The position numbers were made by a program, and so were the translations under genes. Shown here one piece after another: positions 23,309 to 35,179 of a DNA stretch of 64,000 nucleotides. Within the stretch, counting starts at the first letter, position 1, and each line of letters starts with the position of its first letter. The notes beneath the pieces are model-generated. The model saw nothing but the letters and a program-made list of their open reading frames with translations. It did not search any database and was not told where the DNA came from. This DNA comes from Siphonodentalium dalli (lineage: Eukaryota > Mollusca > Scaphopoda > Gadilida > Siphonodentaliidae). The DNA lies in NCBI GenBank assembly GCA_032622095.1, contig CP136062.1, positions 195,867,887 to 195,931,886 on the forward strand, written 5' to 3'.

Positions 23309-23721
23309 GTGTGGCATGCCACATATGGCATAGACCAGTCCTATGTCTGCTAATCAGGGTCAGCATGGTCAGAAGAAAAAAAAAGATATTTTGGCCAAAT
23401 TGAAAAAGCTAAATATAGTATGATCATTGAGAAAACCAAAATAAAAAAAAACCAATAGAAAACTAATGATTAAGTATTAACAAACAAAGGTTTTTGTGCC
23501 TGGTTATATTCTGAAAGGTGATTGCTGATTATCTGCTTGAAACTTTTTGGCCAAAATTTGTCTAATATAATTTTCTCTTAACCATATTCGAAAAATATGG
23601 CCAATTTGACAACTGACAGCACGAACCCTGTCTGACACGCCAGCCTGCATGGTACTAATTTGTATTACATACTTATCTAACCCTGTCTGACACGCCAGCC
23701 TGCATGGTACTAATTTGTATT

Positions 23722-23886
23722 ACATATGTCATCAACGTCGTTTTTCGGTTGATCTATGAGCGTATAGACCGATCAGTAGACGAATAACATACTGTATAAT
23801 TCCGCAAAGCGGATTATACTAAGTATGTTATTCGTCTACTGATCGGTCTATACGCTCATAGATCAACTGAAAAACGACGTTGATGG
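23722..23886. repeat. Fold-back palindrome, ~77-bp arms
   Basis: Arms run from catcaacgtcgtttttcggt to its inverse aactgaaaaacgacgttgatg and meet at tccgcaaagcgga. Almost perfect. A ~53-bp direct duplication (ccctgtctgacacgccagcc...) at 23626-23727 precedes it. Confidence 0.85.
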
Positions 23887-25877
23887 CTTATAATTACAAC
23901 TATAACACTTTATTTTCAGCTATCTACTATTAATCCATCTCAGAAAATTAATTGCCAAAACATGATTTTCCGTTGGACGATCTCAAAATTTGGTTGATAG
24001 GCCGAAAATAAATTGGCCGAAATTGTCAACGAGTGACTTCGTCAAGCAAACTTTCAGAAAATAAATATTTACGCTTCAACTTCAATTTTCAGCAATGAAC
24101 AATCCATGATAAAAAGAATTACTTGTTTGGCTACGATTTACGTTTAAAATGACTCAACAACAACACAATAAGTATCAACACACACAGAGTCGAATCCGCG
24201 ATCTCCGGTAAAATTATTAACTCCAGACCAGTCCAGACTCCAGTCCGATCATGGCAATGTAATTTGTAAACAAATACCCTGATCATATCTAATGTGCTCA
24301 TGACAAATGTCATGTCATTAGCATTGTAATAAAGCTGAAAAATGTTAAAAAGGTTGTAATCGGGTAACACATTTTATTTATTTCCAATAAAATTTGCCAT
24401 GTTGATCAGCCTGATTCATGATAATTTCTGTTCACAGTAACTATACACGTTGTCATAGACACTTTTTCGAAAATTGGACAAATAAAAAACGCGGCACGAA
24501 CTTCGAGTGTTCAATCGAGCTTTACAAAAACATGAATACGGTTGAAATGAACAGACATAAGTATAGTATAGTGTAGATAAGAAGCAGAGACATGGAATAT
24601 AGACATAGACTACTTGTTCAAATGTTTCTAGCATTGAGTTTTCGAGTTGTTTTTTCACTGAAATTCTACTGGAATTCTCGTTCCGCGCTTTCGCGTCATC
24701 CGGGGACGTCGTGTGGGGCGACGGTTATAGACTCGCCCAATTTTCTTAAAGTGTCACTACGCGATGTGACTCGTCTACTGCAAAGTCTATACACTGATAG
24801 ACGCAGGTCACGCGGTAGCCTCTCGACCAATCAAATGCCCGCATTTCGACGAAAACGAAAGTAGTTGTAATTATATACTTATCTAAACTCTTTTGTAATA
24901 ATAGTTCTGATTAGAGTGTTGACTAACTTTATTTTGATACAAACATTTTATGTATTTGAAGTACTGTATCATCACATCACCCATTGCCTTCAATTTTATA
25001 GTTGAGTTTTTATCAAAACTCGACTATTAATATGGCGAGGGACAGTTGGCATGTGTCTTGGCGGACGGGTGGCAACAAACCAATATAACATAGCCGTTTA
25101 TTGATGGATTCTGACAGGTTTTGTTATGTGAGTTAATTGTCACATGTGACAGCTGCACACCAAACATTGGGTCAGTCCCGACTTTCTAACCAGAGTTATA
25201 CCATTTATTTCTATCTATTGAACTTTGATGTCTGTTAGTGTGATAACTTGAACAAATGTCAACCAATTCATTCATAATTGGTATATGGATCTTTTATAAG
25301 AATATCTCGAACATGAACATCAGATTTGTCAGATCTTTTTTACAGGCCTTAGTTCGTCTATTTTGTTTTAGCAATTTTAGGAAAATTTATGGTTAGTGCG
25401 CCTCTCGCTATGAAGTGGCATCTCTTTGTCGGCACTCTGTACTGTGGCGATTGTTTCTCCCTAAGATTTCAACACCATGGATGTATTATAATGCTTGCGC
25501 TGCCCATGGTAACATAACAGCTTGCATTGTCAATGAATTGGCAACCCATCTGCATGAATACAGATCTATCATACTCAGTGAGGGTAGGACAGAAGAAATC
25601 CGAAGAATGCTTCCTGGTTAAATATGATATTGTTGTGAATGGTTCTAACAATAGAACTCTATTCACAATGGTTATCAGTTGCCAATTTTTGTAAGCATAT
25701 TTTGGGTGCCATAGAACAAAGTTACTTGGTCTAGCTACCAGACAAAAATATTGAATAAAGAGACAGAATGACGTGGGCTAACTACCAGGAAAGAGACTGA
25801 AATATACATGTATGTAGCTCTTTGCACATCCTATTTGCTGACTGCATTTATCACTCAATATTGTGTTTGAAGGAGGT
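23887..25877. other. Intron sequence bounded by an 11-bp direct repeat, with a short coding-like frame
   Basis: TACTTATCTAA occurs at 23670-23680 and 24876-24886. The right side ends agtagttgtaattata, inverse to tataattacaacta at 23890, so 23890-24875 may be another decayed element. A 68-codon frame at 25415-25621 (ITACIVNELATHLHEYRSII then LSEGRTEEIRRMLPG, stop) looks protein-like but I do not recognise it. Confidence 0.3.
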
Positions 25878-26143
25878 TTAACCCTTTCATGATGGGAGCT
25901 GTGTGCAGCATTAAAGATCCTGTGCCAGCACATTCTCTTATAAATGCGAGTCATAAGTGTGCATTCTCTTTTATCTGCGAGTCATATAAGAGAATGCACT
26001 GACTTACAACGTCAAGGTAAATATTGTTAGGCCAATGTATTCTTTTATATATGCGAGCTGTCCGGAGACTCGCATATATAAGAGAATGCTTTGGCACATG
26101 GTTTGCGTAAAATTACAGTAAGCTCTAGTCTTGGGAGGGTTAA
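25878..26143. mobile_element. TTAA MITE, CATGATGGGAGCT subfamily, with hairpin module
   Basis: Begins TTAACCCTTTCATGATGGGA and ends CTTGGGAGGGTTAA; the terminal repeats are imperfect. Inside are two diverged palindromes of the 'tatgcgag...taagagaatgc' type. Related copies are at 16915-17170, 31650-32120 (interrupted) and 58893-59148. Confidence 0.7.
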
Positions 26144-27889
26144 TGTTATTTTGTATGATTTTGAATATAAATTGTTCTCTTTGGTTCACTTACTCAAGTC
26201 ATTCGTTTGCGAACTTGTCTTGTTATGGTCTTGTTATGAAATTAATCTTTAGTATTTTTCTTGCAGTTTGATAAAAAAAAAATAGATTTTTGGGAAAATT
26301 AATTTTTGGAAGTGCAATTGGTAGTATAAAATTGGTATATTTTTTACTAAAGTTCTTGGTACAGAGTGTGACGTTACAAAAATATCTACAGGTATATAAA
26401 ATTAACAAAAAATTATCAAAATTTTTATGCAAACACAAAATGGTGAATTTATAAATAGTAATACCAGAGGCATCTATTTAAAATGAAAATTTTGTTATTA
26501 CACATGATAACTTTATTGTGATTTCCCCAAGCTGAACCTGAGTAACTTTTTTCACATTATTGGGAACCTGGAGAAACTTTGCAAAACACATCGAGAATGG
26601 CAAATTGGGCAGTGTTAGCAGTTCATACAGCTGAAAAAAATGCATATTTTGTTAAACCATTATTACCAAGAACAATATGAAAACATATAAGGAATTTGTT
26701 CTTATTTTCATTATTATTAACTCTCCAGTGACAAGATTCCGAATGTTGAGATAATTGTTTGTAAATGCACGGCTGTAACAGAGAGTAATGATTACATTTT
26801 CAGCAAGGAAATATAACTCTAAAATACAGATAACATTGACTATGATCAGTTGTGGTTTGCTGCTTATTTTCTCATTATACCCGCAAACAATGTTTGGCAG
26901 GGGATCTAGAAATGGGCTCCATGAGTCCATCTGTAACAACTTTGAAGCTCTATATCTTGGGTAATTATCAGTCGGATTTTAATGATCTTTGGTATGTTGA
27001 TAATCAACATGGGGGGGGGGGGAGAGAGTATTTACAAACAGCGGGTTTTGTCCATTCATTTTTTCCAGAGTGTTTATTGAGTTATGGGACTTTTACTCTT
27101 TACATGACTGAATCCTTCAGACACAACCTACAAGCCTCTAGATGGGAGCGGTCAACTTTTATTTTTTTGTCCCTCGAAAAATAAATTTTTTGGGGACTAC
27201 AGAAACGGGCTCCGTCCGTCCGTTCGTCCATCCGTCCGTCCATCACACTTTTGAGTACCTTCATGGTGTAATCAATTCCTCCTACAGTTTTGATCGTAGA
27301 TATTTGAAACTTCAGAGTATTGTTACCCACATATTGGAGATGTGCAACATGTATATACGTGACGGAATTTTTTTTTTTTATATGGAGTTATTAATAGAGG
27401 TGCCACGATTATTGATTTTGATAATCGATAATCGGTCGTCAATAATCGACTATAATCGAATAATTACACCCACTTCATTTTCTATAGTAAATTGCCGTTG
27501 AGTTTATCAAAGCTAATGTAATTATATCGGATAATTACATTAGGTCGAGATTTTATCAGTGCAACAAAAACGACCCAAAAGAACTCGCGCGCAATGATAT
27601 TTGTAGTCCGTTGCATAGTAACTAAGGACGCTATTTTATTCGCACTCGCTTCGCAGTACACATTATTTTTCACGAACGCTATGAAAGCTAATAAAAGAAT
27701 AATAAATAACTATCCAAATAAAGACAATGTCCCAATATAATAAACATTCCCAAGCTGTTTACAGAGTGTAAATTTGGTCGTATTTGCGACGTTTCGTTAC
27801 GAAATGCATGACTAAACATACACAACTTTTTAGTTTTCGTTTCATTTATAATTTTATTTACATTTTCCCAGCAGGCACCACTTGTCATT

Positions 27890-28035
27890 TTGTAAGACCA
27901 CAGGAGTGTGGAACTTTATTAATAATTGCATTAATTAGCCTAATTACCATTTTTTTTGCCATAATGCTGGGCCAAAAAAAATGGTAATTAGCATAATTAA
28001 GGCAGTTATTGATAAAGTTCCAAGCTCCTGTGGTG
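27890..28035. repeat. Fold-back palindrome, imperfect
   Basis: Outer blocks accacaggagtgtggaacttt and its inverse (aaagttccaagctcctgtggt) enclose A/T-rich arms (taattaccattttttttg / aaaaaaatggtaattagc). The loop is ccataatgctgggc. Confidence 0.75.
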
Positions 28036-28438
28036 GGAACGGGTCGTTTCGGTCCGGAGACGTTTCGGCTCAGACCTTTTCGGTCCAGGGACGTTTCGGC
28101 TGGGACGTTTCGGCCCCATATATTGTGTTAATTGGAGTTGATTGCAGGGGATTAACTCGGCTTATACAGCTTAATCACTACTTAAGCTGATTTATTTCAT
28201 CACTTTATGGTGTGTTGGAGATTATGACAGATTTGACAACAGTTTTGGCGATATGGATAACAATTTATTTCAGTAAATTTAAACATAAATAAACGACATA
28301 GTAAAAGCATTTAAGCGATGTTATTTATTTTTATGGTTTTAGTCCGAAACCATAAAAATGAATAATATCGCTAATATATTGTGACTACAACTGTATATGA
28401 AAAACCGAACAATGTCACACAATTCTCAGTTCTCATCA

Positions 28439-28668
28439 CTAGTTCTTCTTCTTTCCCATCTTGTAAATTTCGTTGCACTTTCGCAGAAAATCTGTCGTCG
28501 TTACGTTCTTCTCTCTATATTCATGATATTGCTGCCACAACTCTTCAAGCGCCAAGTCGATCTTGGTGTATTTGGTTCTGTGGTCTGTCTCAAGGTCACG
28601 AGCTGCCACGGAGATCGCGACGTGGTCTGCCTCGGCATGCAGAATTGGTGCTAGTTTGTAAAAACTAT
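28439..28668 (-). pseudogene. Degenerate coding-like frame, unknown protein
   Basis: On the minus strand, codons from about 28668 to the TAG at 28439-28441 give a charged, protein-like sequence of about 75 residues (KLAPILHAEADHVAISVAAR, then DLETDHRTKYTKIDLALEEL, ending NEIYKMGKKKN). There is no start codon near its beginning, but a possible acceptor (ataatatag) lies just upstream. I do not recognise it. It lies inside the hAT-like element, so it may be an element remnant or a captured host exon. Confidence 0.35.
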
Positions 28669-28699
28669 ATTATATAATTTATAGGATGTAATTTTTAAT

Positions 28700-28980
28700 T
28701 ACTGTTTACAGATGTCCCCAAACATTGTACCAGTCCCGTGAGAACACTGCAACATATTTTTTCCCTTCATCTCAGTGTAACGATATGTTACAAAGCGTTT
28801 CATGATTTCTGAGATTCCACAGAGACTGGCCCTACAAACTGAAACTTACAAAGTCCCCTTAAAAAAAAAAATGCAGCATTCAATGTTTCTTCACCTCCTT
28901 TTATTGTAGCGATATGTTGCAAAGTGTAATGAGGCGTTACCGGTACATTTTACAAATGATATTAAGTCACCCCCGGGACC

Positions 28981-29012
<32 letters not shown>

Positions 29013-29575
29013 GCAGCATATTATTAAAACTCATCTCAATGCAGCGATATGTTACAAAGTGTTACAAATCGTTATATGATTTCAGAGATCCACAGTGACC
29101 GCGTGTAGACAGGACTGTGTTACAAATGATATAAAGTCCCTGTGAGAAAACTGCAGTATATTTTTTCAACTCGTCTCAGTGTAGCGATAAATTGTTACGA
29201 AGCATTATGTTACATGTGCAACAGAACGAGAGAGAGAGAGTGAGAGAGAATTGTGGGAGTCGCACCGAAAGTTGGTATCACCCGGAATCCCAAGCCGGTC
29301 ACACATCCATGGAATAACCGCGCCCGACGTTGCTTAACTTTGGTTATCACACAAAGCGTGTAACGACCGTGACTTATCGATCAGAGAATTAAGTCATCGG
29401 CCTTCTATATTTACAACGCGACCGCTATACACATGATTCCTGAGATCCACAGAGACCACTCGTTGATTGGTGTTACAAATAATGTAACGTCCCTGTGCAG
29501 GATATTTCTTCTACTCATCTCAGTGTACCGATAATGGCGATATGTTAAAAAGTGTTACAAAGGTTTACGTGTCTG
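28700..29575. repeat. ~150-bp satellite, about five degenerate units
   Basis: Units share 'ctcagtgtagcgatatgtta', 'caaagtgttacaaa', 'tgagatccacagagacc', 'gttacaaatgatataaagtc' and 'cctgtgagaaaactgcag'. They recur at about 28735, 28865, 29030, 29165 and 29505. A homopolymer C/A run is at 28979-29012. The 5S-derived sequence interrupts the array between 29225 and 29425. Confidence 0.7.
29265..29400 (-). pseudogene. 5S rRNA-derived sequence (SINE-like or 5S pseudogene)
   Basis: On the minus strand, 29343 down to about 29269 follows the 3' half of 5S rRNA: AAGTTAAGCAACGTCGGGC, GCGGTTA, then TGGATGTGTGACCGGCTTGG and ATTCCGGGTG. The box A region is intact; the box C region has several changes. The 5' half (towards 29400) is only weakly recognisable. 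A (GA)n tract at 29228-29250 lies just past its 3' end. It is embedded in satellite repeats, so it is probably a 5S-derived SINE or transposed pseudogene, not a working rRNA gene. Confidence 0.75.
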
Positions 29576-30147
29576 CATTATCTGGACACAACCGATTTAT
29601 AAATAATCACTTTAAATTTTACCATTATAATACCAAATATATTAGTTTTTGAAAAATAAATCATCTTAAAATTCCTTAAATGGCTAAATGCCATGATGAT
29701 TTAATTCTTCTGAAAACTTGTTTCTCGGTAAAATCACAATGACACAAAATGACTGCGAAAAATCTAAAATTGAAAAGTATTTGGCTCACTGCCGATAGAT
29801 AGGAGGATTCCTGTAAGAAAGTTCTCACTAAACTTTTTGATCGCATGTTCATGATTCCCAGTTGACATGGAGACTAACTGTATATTTTCCTCTTCCAAAA
29901 TTCTGCTAATAATGTTTAATTTTGATCAAAAGTTTATTAATGTTTTGTTTCGTCCTTGACATACGTTCGGGAAAAACCCACTCGATCTACAGATCTGCAG
30001 ATCGATCGATATTATTCGGACGGGAATGCAGCGAGTTGTTTTCGGCTCAAGTCTTGTCTGTTATTTGAGAACATATAGTTCCTTGTTTCAATCGCATTTT
30101 ATGGGCGAATATGTCTTTAAAATCAATATTTAACAATCGATGGCATA

Positions 30148-30308
30148 ATTATAAGGAATAATCTCGGTTTCCTAATGTAATTACACAGTCTAAAGGCATA
30201 TGCCGAATCACAAACTCTTATAAATCGCTTCGCGATTTATAGGTTTGTGATTCGGCATATGCCTTTAGACTGTGTAATTACATTAGGAAACCGAGATTAT
30301 TCCTTAAT
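30148..30308. repeat. Fold-back palindrome, ~75-bp arms
   Basis: The left arm aaggaataatctcggtttcc ... is inverted at the right (ggaaaccgagattattcctt), centred on aatcgcttcgcgatt at about 30230. Nearly perfect, inside the 4-kb hAT-like element. Confidence 0.85.
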
Positions 30309-31649
30309 TAATCGTACCTAATATTAATAACATCAGTGGAAGTATACCGTAATATGGCCTATTGCCTGGGTGCTCGTTAACTCAATAACTGCACTGTCGC
30401 TGGTCATTTGAGACATTGGCTGATGTAATTTTTTCGTTAATAAAGTGCATCATAAACCACTGTTAATGACTAATGAGCACAATGTATTGAATACCAGCAC
30501 AGTTCTCAGCGATGTTATGGTTATAATATTTGTGAGTTCATTAGAACGAACGTAGCGATTAATTTAAGTTTTAGGAATAGCCAAATACATAAACAAACAA
30601 TACAAAAGTAGGAATGAACAATGGACCGCCGGTTGTTCCTACGGTAAATAAAGGAATCAAATGTTATGGAAACTATAAGTTTCAGCAAACTTCCAGAGCA
30701 TGGTTAACAATCACAAACGTATGCCCCACCTGCAAATTGCATGACTCAGAACAATTTTAAGTATTTGATAACAGTCTGTTTCATTCAGCATTCACCACAC
30801 GATATGCAATAGCCTTTACTAGTAACTTCTAAGTATACATTTCTACTTATAATATCCAAACAAAGTACACTTACAATGGAATTGTGGAGAACATCACTGA
30901 TTAAAATGCCATATATACATGTACATGTATATTGTTCCCTGGTTTTAGAGAGAATGTCAATCAACTTCCCATTGTTCAATCAGATTCAAGGGCGAGTGCA
31001 TTCAGTTCATTGAACACGGTGACAGTCGGCACATTTCAAAGACATATTGCCACCTTTCAAGTATATTAAACTATACAACGATGTCGCAATGTGTTCAAAT
31101 CTGCAGTGCGGCCAATTTGTAGAATATACAACGATCTGACGAGAAACCATGTCGCATCATCAAATGAACTGCCAACTGTTTGCAACATATATCAGTAGTA
31201 CTCATGTTATTGGAATCTCTTTGGTACGCGATCAAAGGATGTTAACACCTCAGTTGTAGATAGAACTGTGTAAAATAAACACGGTATTCAATAATACCCG
31301 GCATCTTCTGACATCCGATATAAATAACACAGATTAATCGACGATGGAAATGGTAATCGATTATCGCCTTTATCAACGGTTCATCGATTATACGATTAAT
31401 CGTGGCACCCCTAGTTATTAACCCTTTTCGACTTAGAAAATTTCAAATTTTTGTTTTTATTTCTTTAACAAAGCAGTATCGATTTGCCACGTTTTCGGGG
31501 GGACACTGTGGTCGGCTGACCTTTTATTCCAAATTAAATTTAAGACATGGCCACCAGTCTGGACATTTTTTTTTGTCCGGCTATACATGTATCTCAACCA
31601 ATGGTTATAGGATCTAAATGAAATTTTATATGGAGGTTCATCATCATGA

Positions 31650-32120
31650 CTACTTTCAAAAGACGGCAAATGACTTTGGGGAGCCTTGCATGTACAAGAG
31701 AATACATTGGCCAAACAATATTAACTTGATTGTAAGCCAGTGCATTCTCTTATATATATAAGGCTCCCTATGGATGACTCACATGTATAAGAGATGCACT
31801 GCTACAGGATCTTTAATGTTGCACCAGCCCAGCCTTGAAATAGGGTGTCTGTCATGCAGAATGAGGTCCCCAGAGGGTGAATTTAGTCATGCTACCCCAC
31901 ATAGCATGCTAGCATCACCAAATTCACCCTCTGGGAACCTCATTCTGCTGAGGTGTAAGCAGAATGAGGTCCCCAGAGGGTGAATTTGGTGATGCTAGCC
32001 TGCTATGCGGGGTAGCATCACTAAATTCACCCTCTGGGGACCTCATTCTGCAAATGACAGACACACTATTTCAAGGCTTGGCACCAGCCCAGCCCAGATC
32101 AGCTCCCTTCACAAAGGGGA
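31650..32120. mobile_element. TTAA MITE remnant split by a fold-back transposon
   Basis: Left part (31680-31830) carries a diverged hairpin and 'acaggatctttaatgttgca', the inverse of 'cagcattaaagatcctg' in the subfamily. The right part (32081-32120, agatcagctcccttcacaaa) is the inverse of the CCCTTT...GGGAGCT end. The element 31831-32080 interrupts it. Outer limits are approximate. Confidence 0.55.
31831..32080. mobile_element. Double fold-back MITE, copy 2, with 10-bp target duplication
   Basis: About 95% identical by eye to 15629-15880 and organised the same way. Flanked by gcaccagccc at 31821-31830 and 32081-32090. Inserted into an older TTAA MITE, 154 bp before the E6 exon. Confidence 0.85.
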
Positions 32121-32234
32121 TATACATGATACAGTATGAGTCGTACAAGTTGTTATTTGATTGGCAAACTTTCAGTATCTTTTTATTCACATTGCCATTG
32201 CCATCGCCTAACCAATTGAGGTCCCTATTAACAG

Positions 32235-32534
32235 TTGCTGATCGGGTGATGGAAAAAGCACCACTGTCTTTATGTGGCCAAGAGCTACACATGTATGTTG
32301 TTGAAGAATCTGACGAGAGTGGTGATGAATCATCAGAGGAGTCATTCACCGAGGCATTCGAGGAGCAGTCATATCCGTGCGCTGTACAAGTACGGGGACT
32401 CAAACCAACAACGAGCGAGGAAGGTTTAATTTTATACTTTGAAAGCCAACGGCGAGCTGGCGGGGATGAAATAGTGAAGCACGAGATAAATATAGAGAAG
32501 GGTGAAGCGGCTCTGCACTTCAAAAGTGAGGAAG
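32235..32534 (+). CDS. PARP14-like: PARP14-like gene, exon E6: end of RRM1 and start of RRM2
   Basis: The acceptor is ccctattaacag and the donor GAAG|GTAAGT; 100 codons, phase 1-1. The first ~22 residues (VADRVMEK...GQELHMYVV) complete RRM1. An acidic Asp/Glu/Ser linker (EESDESGDESSEESFTEAFE) follows. RRM2 then begins: CAVQVRGLKPTTSEEGLILY, FESQRRAGGDEIV and EKGEAALHFKSEEG. The acceptor lies only 154 bp downstream of a double fold-back transposon at 31831-32080, which could affect recognition of this exon. Confidence 0.9.
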
Positions 32535-33898
32535 GTAAGTTATAATTATCTATGGTAACCTTCACACATCAACCCCGAGTAAGATCATATACTAATACAC
32601 ATGATTGTTTACGGATAACAACAGTGTCCTCTCACTATAGCCATGTAACACTTTAAACGACTCCGCATTCTAGCAATAGTATACAGTATGTTATATATTC
32701 GATCAGATGATTTGGTTTCACCGTTGATAATTTAATGGAAAAAAAACATTGTGTGTGAAAAACTACATTTCATGATTAAGTGTTAATGCAATTTTAATAT
32801 AAGTCTGCTGTATAATCCAAGTATATACTGTATAATTACAACTTCTTTTGCTTTCGCTTAAATGCGTCAAGGCCCTTAGATACGCTTGGTAGCGACAGTC
32901 TCTATCAGCCAAGAGAAATGTTGATTCCCGCATCATGGGGAGCAGTGATACTCTGACCTCATTGATGCCACATCGTGAAGTATAGTTTAATAGTTTACGG
33001 GTGTGGTGTCTTGCTTTTGTGCTGTTTATCGTTGGAAAGTGTTATGAACTTCCGATCGGTCGCCTAATATAGCTTCAACTCAATTTCCGCTGTGCGAAAT
33101 TGTACATTATGTAGTTTCACATCAGACACTTCTATACGCCGACAGATGCATCGAAATTGACGTCGATTGCATATTTAACAAACCAAAAGAAAATAGAGAT
33201 AACAATGGGAAATATCATACACAAGATGGAATGTGTCTAGCTAAGTTCATTATCAGTAATGGACAGAGATTGTGGACATCACTTTGTGAAAATAGGTGGC
33301 AGGATGATTTATAATGTTAATTTTCTGTGGGCCATTTTTTAATATGATTCAGATCTCAATGTTATATGGTATGGATGTTCACTGCTATGAGGACATTCAA
33401 TGCAGGGTTCATTCGTTTTATTCGGATATCCCATTCTAGAGTTATTCATCTTTGTTTATCTGGAAATGTTGGCTTTTTGGTCTTTCCGATATCTGTTCAT
33501 GTCATAACTTGAACAGTAGTGCTTAGATCTAAATGAAATTTGCTATGGATGTTCACTACTATGAGGACATTCAATTGAGGGTTCATAACTTGAACAGTAG
33601 TGCTCAGATCTCATTCAAATGTGGTATGGATATTCAATCATTTTGTTCTGGTTTTACATTCTAGAGTTATTCATCTTTGTTTATCTTTTTGTCTGACAGT
33701 AAAACATAGTGAACAATGATTCCGATACATATTGTATCCTGAACACTAAACCGCGACACAAGTATATCTTGATGAATCATGGTGCTATTTGTTCAGAAAC
33801 AGCTTTAGTTTATAAATATTTAAAAATATAAAGGCTATCTTTATACTCATATATTTCTCTGATGCGGATTATAATTTGCTCAATTTCTTTTGCAACAG

Positions 33899-34180
33899 TG
33901 GCACAGAGAGTTCTGAGCCAGAGTCACACTTTGGATGGAGCAGAACTTGTGGTTACTCCATTCACATCAGTGTCCAGCTCCCAACAAGTGATAGATAGTC
34001 CAGCTACTCCGCCGCCAAAGAAATGTGCTATAAAGGTATCTGGACTGAGATCGACGACGAGTGAAGATACAGTCATATTCTATTTTGAGAACAAGCGACG
34101 AGCAGGAGGGGCCACTATTGAAAAACAGACGCTCAATCTAGAGAAAGGGGAGGCAATTCTGCATTATGAGTCAGAGGAAG
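33899..34180 (+). CDS. PARP14-like: PARP14-like gene, exon E7: end of RRM2 and start of RRM3, with GC donor
   Basis: The acceptor is tttcttttgcaacag; 94 codons, phase 1-1. It begins VAQRVLSQSHTLDGAELVV (end of RRM2), continues through a Ser/Pro linker ending ATPPPKKC, then gives RRM3 (AIKVSGLRSTTSEDTVIF, FENKRRAGG, EKGEAILHYESEEG). It is a close duplicate of E8, with about 12 amino-acid differences by my count. The donor reads GAAG|GCATGT where E8 has GAAG|GTATGT, so this would be a GC-AG intron. GC donors are functional but weaker, and because the exon is phase 1-1, skipping it would keep the frame. Confidence 0.88.
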
Positions 34181-34897
34181 GCATGTACATGTGCTTGGAC
34201 TAATATATTAAAACCTGTTTTGATAGATCATTTGATACATACACTCATTCTAAATCATTTCTCTGACATTCATGACAACTGCCAAAATTGAAAATAGATT
34301 TCCTGTAATGCAAAAAATAAATTATGTATCCCTACGAGAGCAACTGCTTATGGGTAATGGTCCATTTCTGTATATAGCAGCTTTTTAGGGGGAGGGGGGT
34401 GGCGATATAAATTATGCTACTATCCTGTCATATCTTTGGTCATCCCATATCATTCTAGATTACATCTTCAGTAATGTGGTTAGAATATGTTATGAAATAA
34501 ATCATCCCATAAATTTTAATCTGATGTCCAATGGAACATTCTTGATAATAATTTTCTCAACACCTCTTGACTGTAGTATGTAACTATGTTTTGGTAATTT
34601 GACAATTTCCTCATCCAGCAAGAAGTTCATTGTCATATTTACAGCGAAGTTTAAAGTCATATTTCATATAATCCTCTCTCTTTTCATTCATTATATGTTG
34701 AAAAATAGTGAACAATGATTCCAGTAGATATTGTATCGAGAGCACTAAATAGCGATACAAGTATATCTTGATGAATCATGGTGCTATTTTCTCAGAAGCA
34801 GCTTTAATTTATAAATATTTAAAAATTTAAAGGCTATCTTTATACCCATATATTTCTCTGATGCGGAATATAATTTGCTCAATTTCTATCGCAACAG

Positions 34898-35179
34898 TTG
34901 CGCAGAGAGTTCTGAGCCAGAGTCACACTTTGGATGGAGCAGAACTTGTGGTTACTCCATTCACAACAGTGTCCAGCTCCCAACAAGCAAGAGGTAGTCC
35001 AGCTACTCCACCGCCAAAGAAATGTGCCGTAAAGGTATCTGGCCTGAAATCATCGACGAGTGAAGATACAGTCATATACTACTTCGAGAACAAGCGACGA
35101 GCAGGAGGGGACAATATAGTAAAACAAACACTCAGTCTAGAGAAAGGGGAGGCAATTCTGCATTATGAGTCCGAGGAAG
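34898..35179 (+). CDS. PARP14-like: PARP14-like gene, exon E8: end of RRM3 and start of RRM4
   Basis: The acceptor is tttctatcgcaacag and the canonical donor GAAG|GTATGT; 94 codons, phase 1-1. The layout is identical to E7: VAQRVLSQSHTLDGAELVV, a Ser/Pro linker, then AVKVSGLKSSTSEDTVIYYF with FENKRRAGGDNI. It lies 999 bp from E7 and the upstream intron sequence is duplicated too, so it arose by a tandem segmental duplication. Most differences from E7 lie in the linker and the strand between RAGG and EKGEA. Confidence 0.92.

Larger units (their letters stand above)
27395..31413. mobile_element. 4.0-kb hAT-like element with 8-bp target duplication
   Basis: The left end TAGAGGTGCCACGATTATTG matches the inverse of the right end (TAGGGGTGCCACGATTAATC). 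The direct repeat GTTATTAA flanks it at 27387-27394 and 31414-31421. Both halves of the split host repeat can be read through when compared with the intact copies at 13640 and 63590. No transposase-length frame survives. It contains a fold-back (27890-28035), a degenerate minus-strand frame (28439-28668), a ~155-bp satellite, a 5S-derived sequence and a second fold-back (30148-30308). It lies in the intron between E5 and E6. Confidence 0.85.

Noticed and set aside
24592-24864. 90-codon basic frame
   Set aside because: Composition fits chance translation of GC-richer repeat sequence; no motif and no splice support.
32071-32565. 164-codon minus-strand frame
   Set aside because: Antisense of exon E6; the plus strand has the RRM homology.
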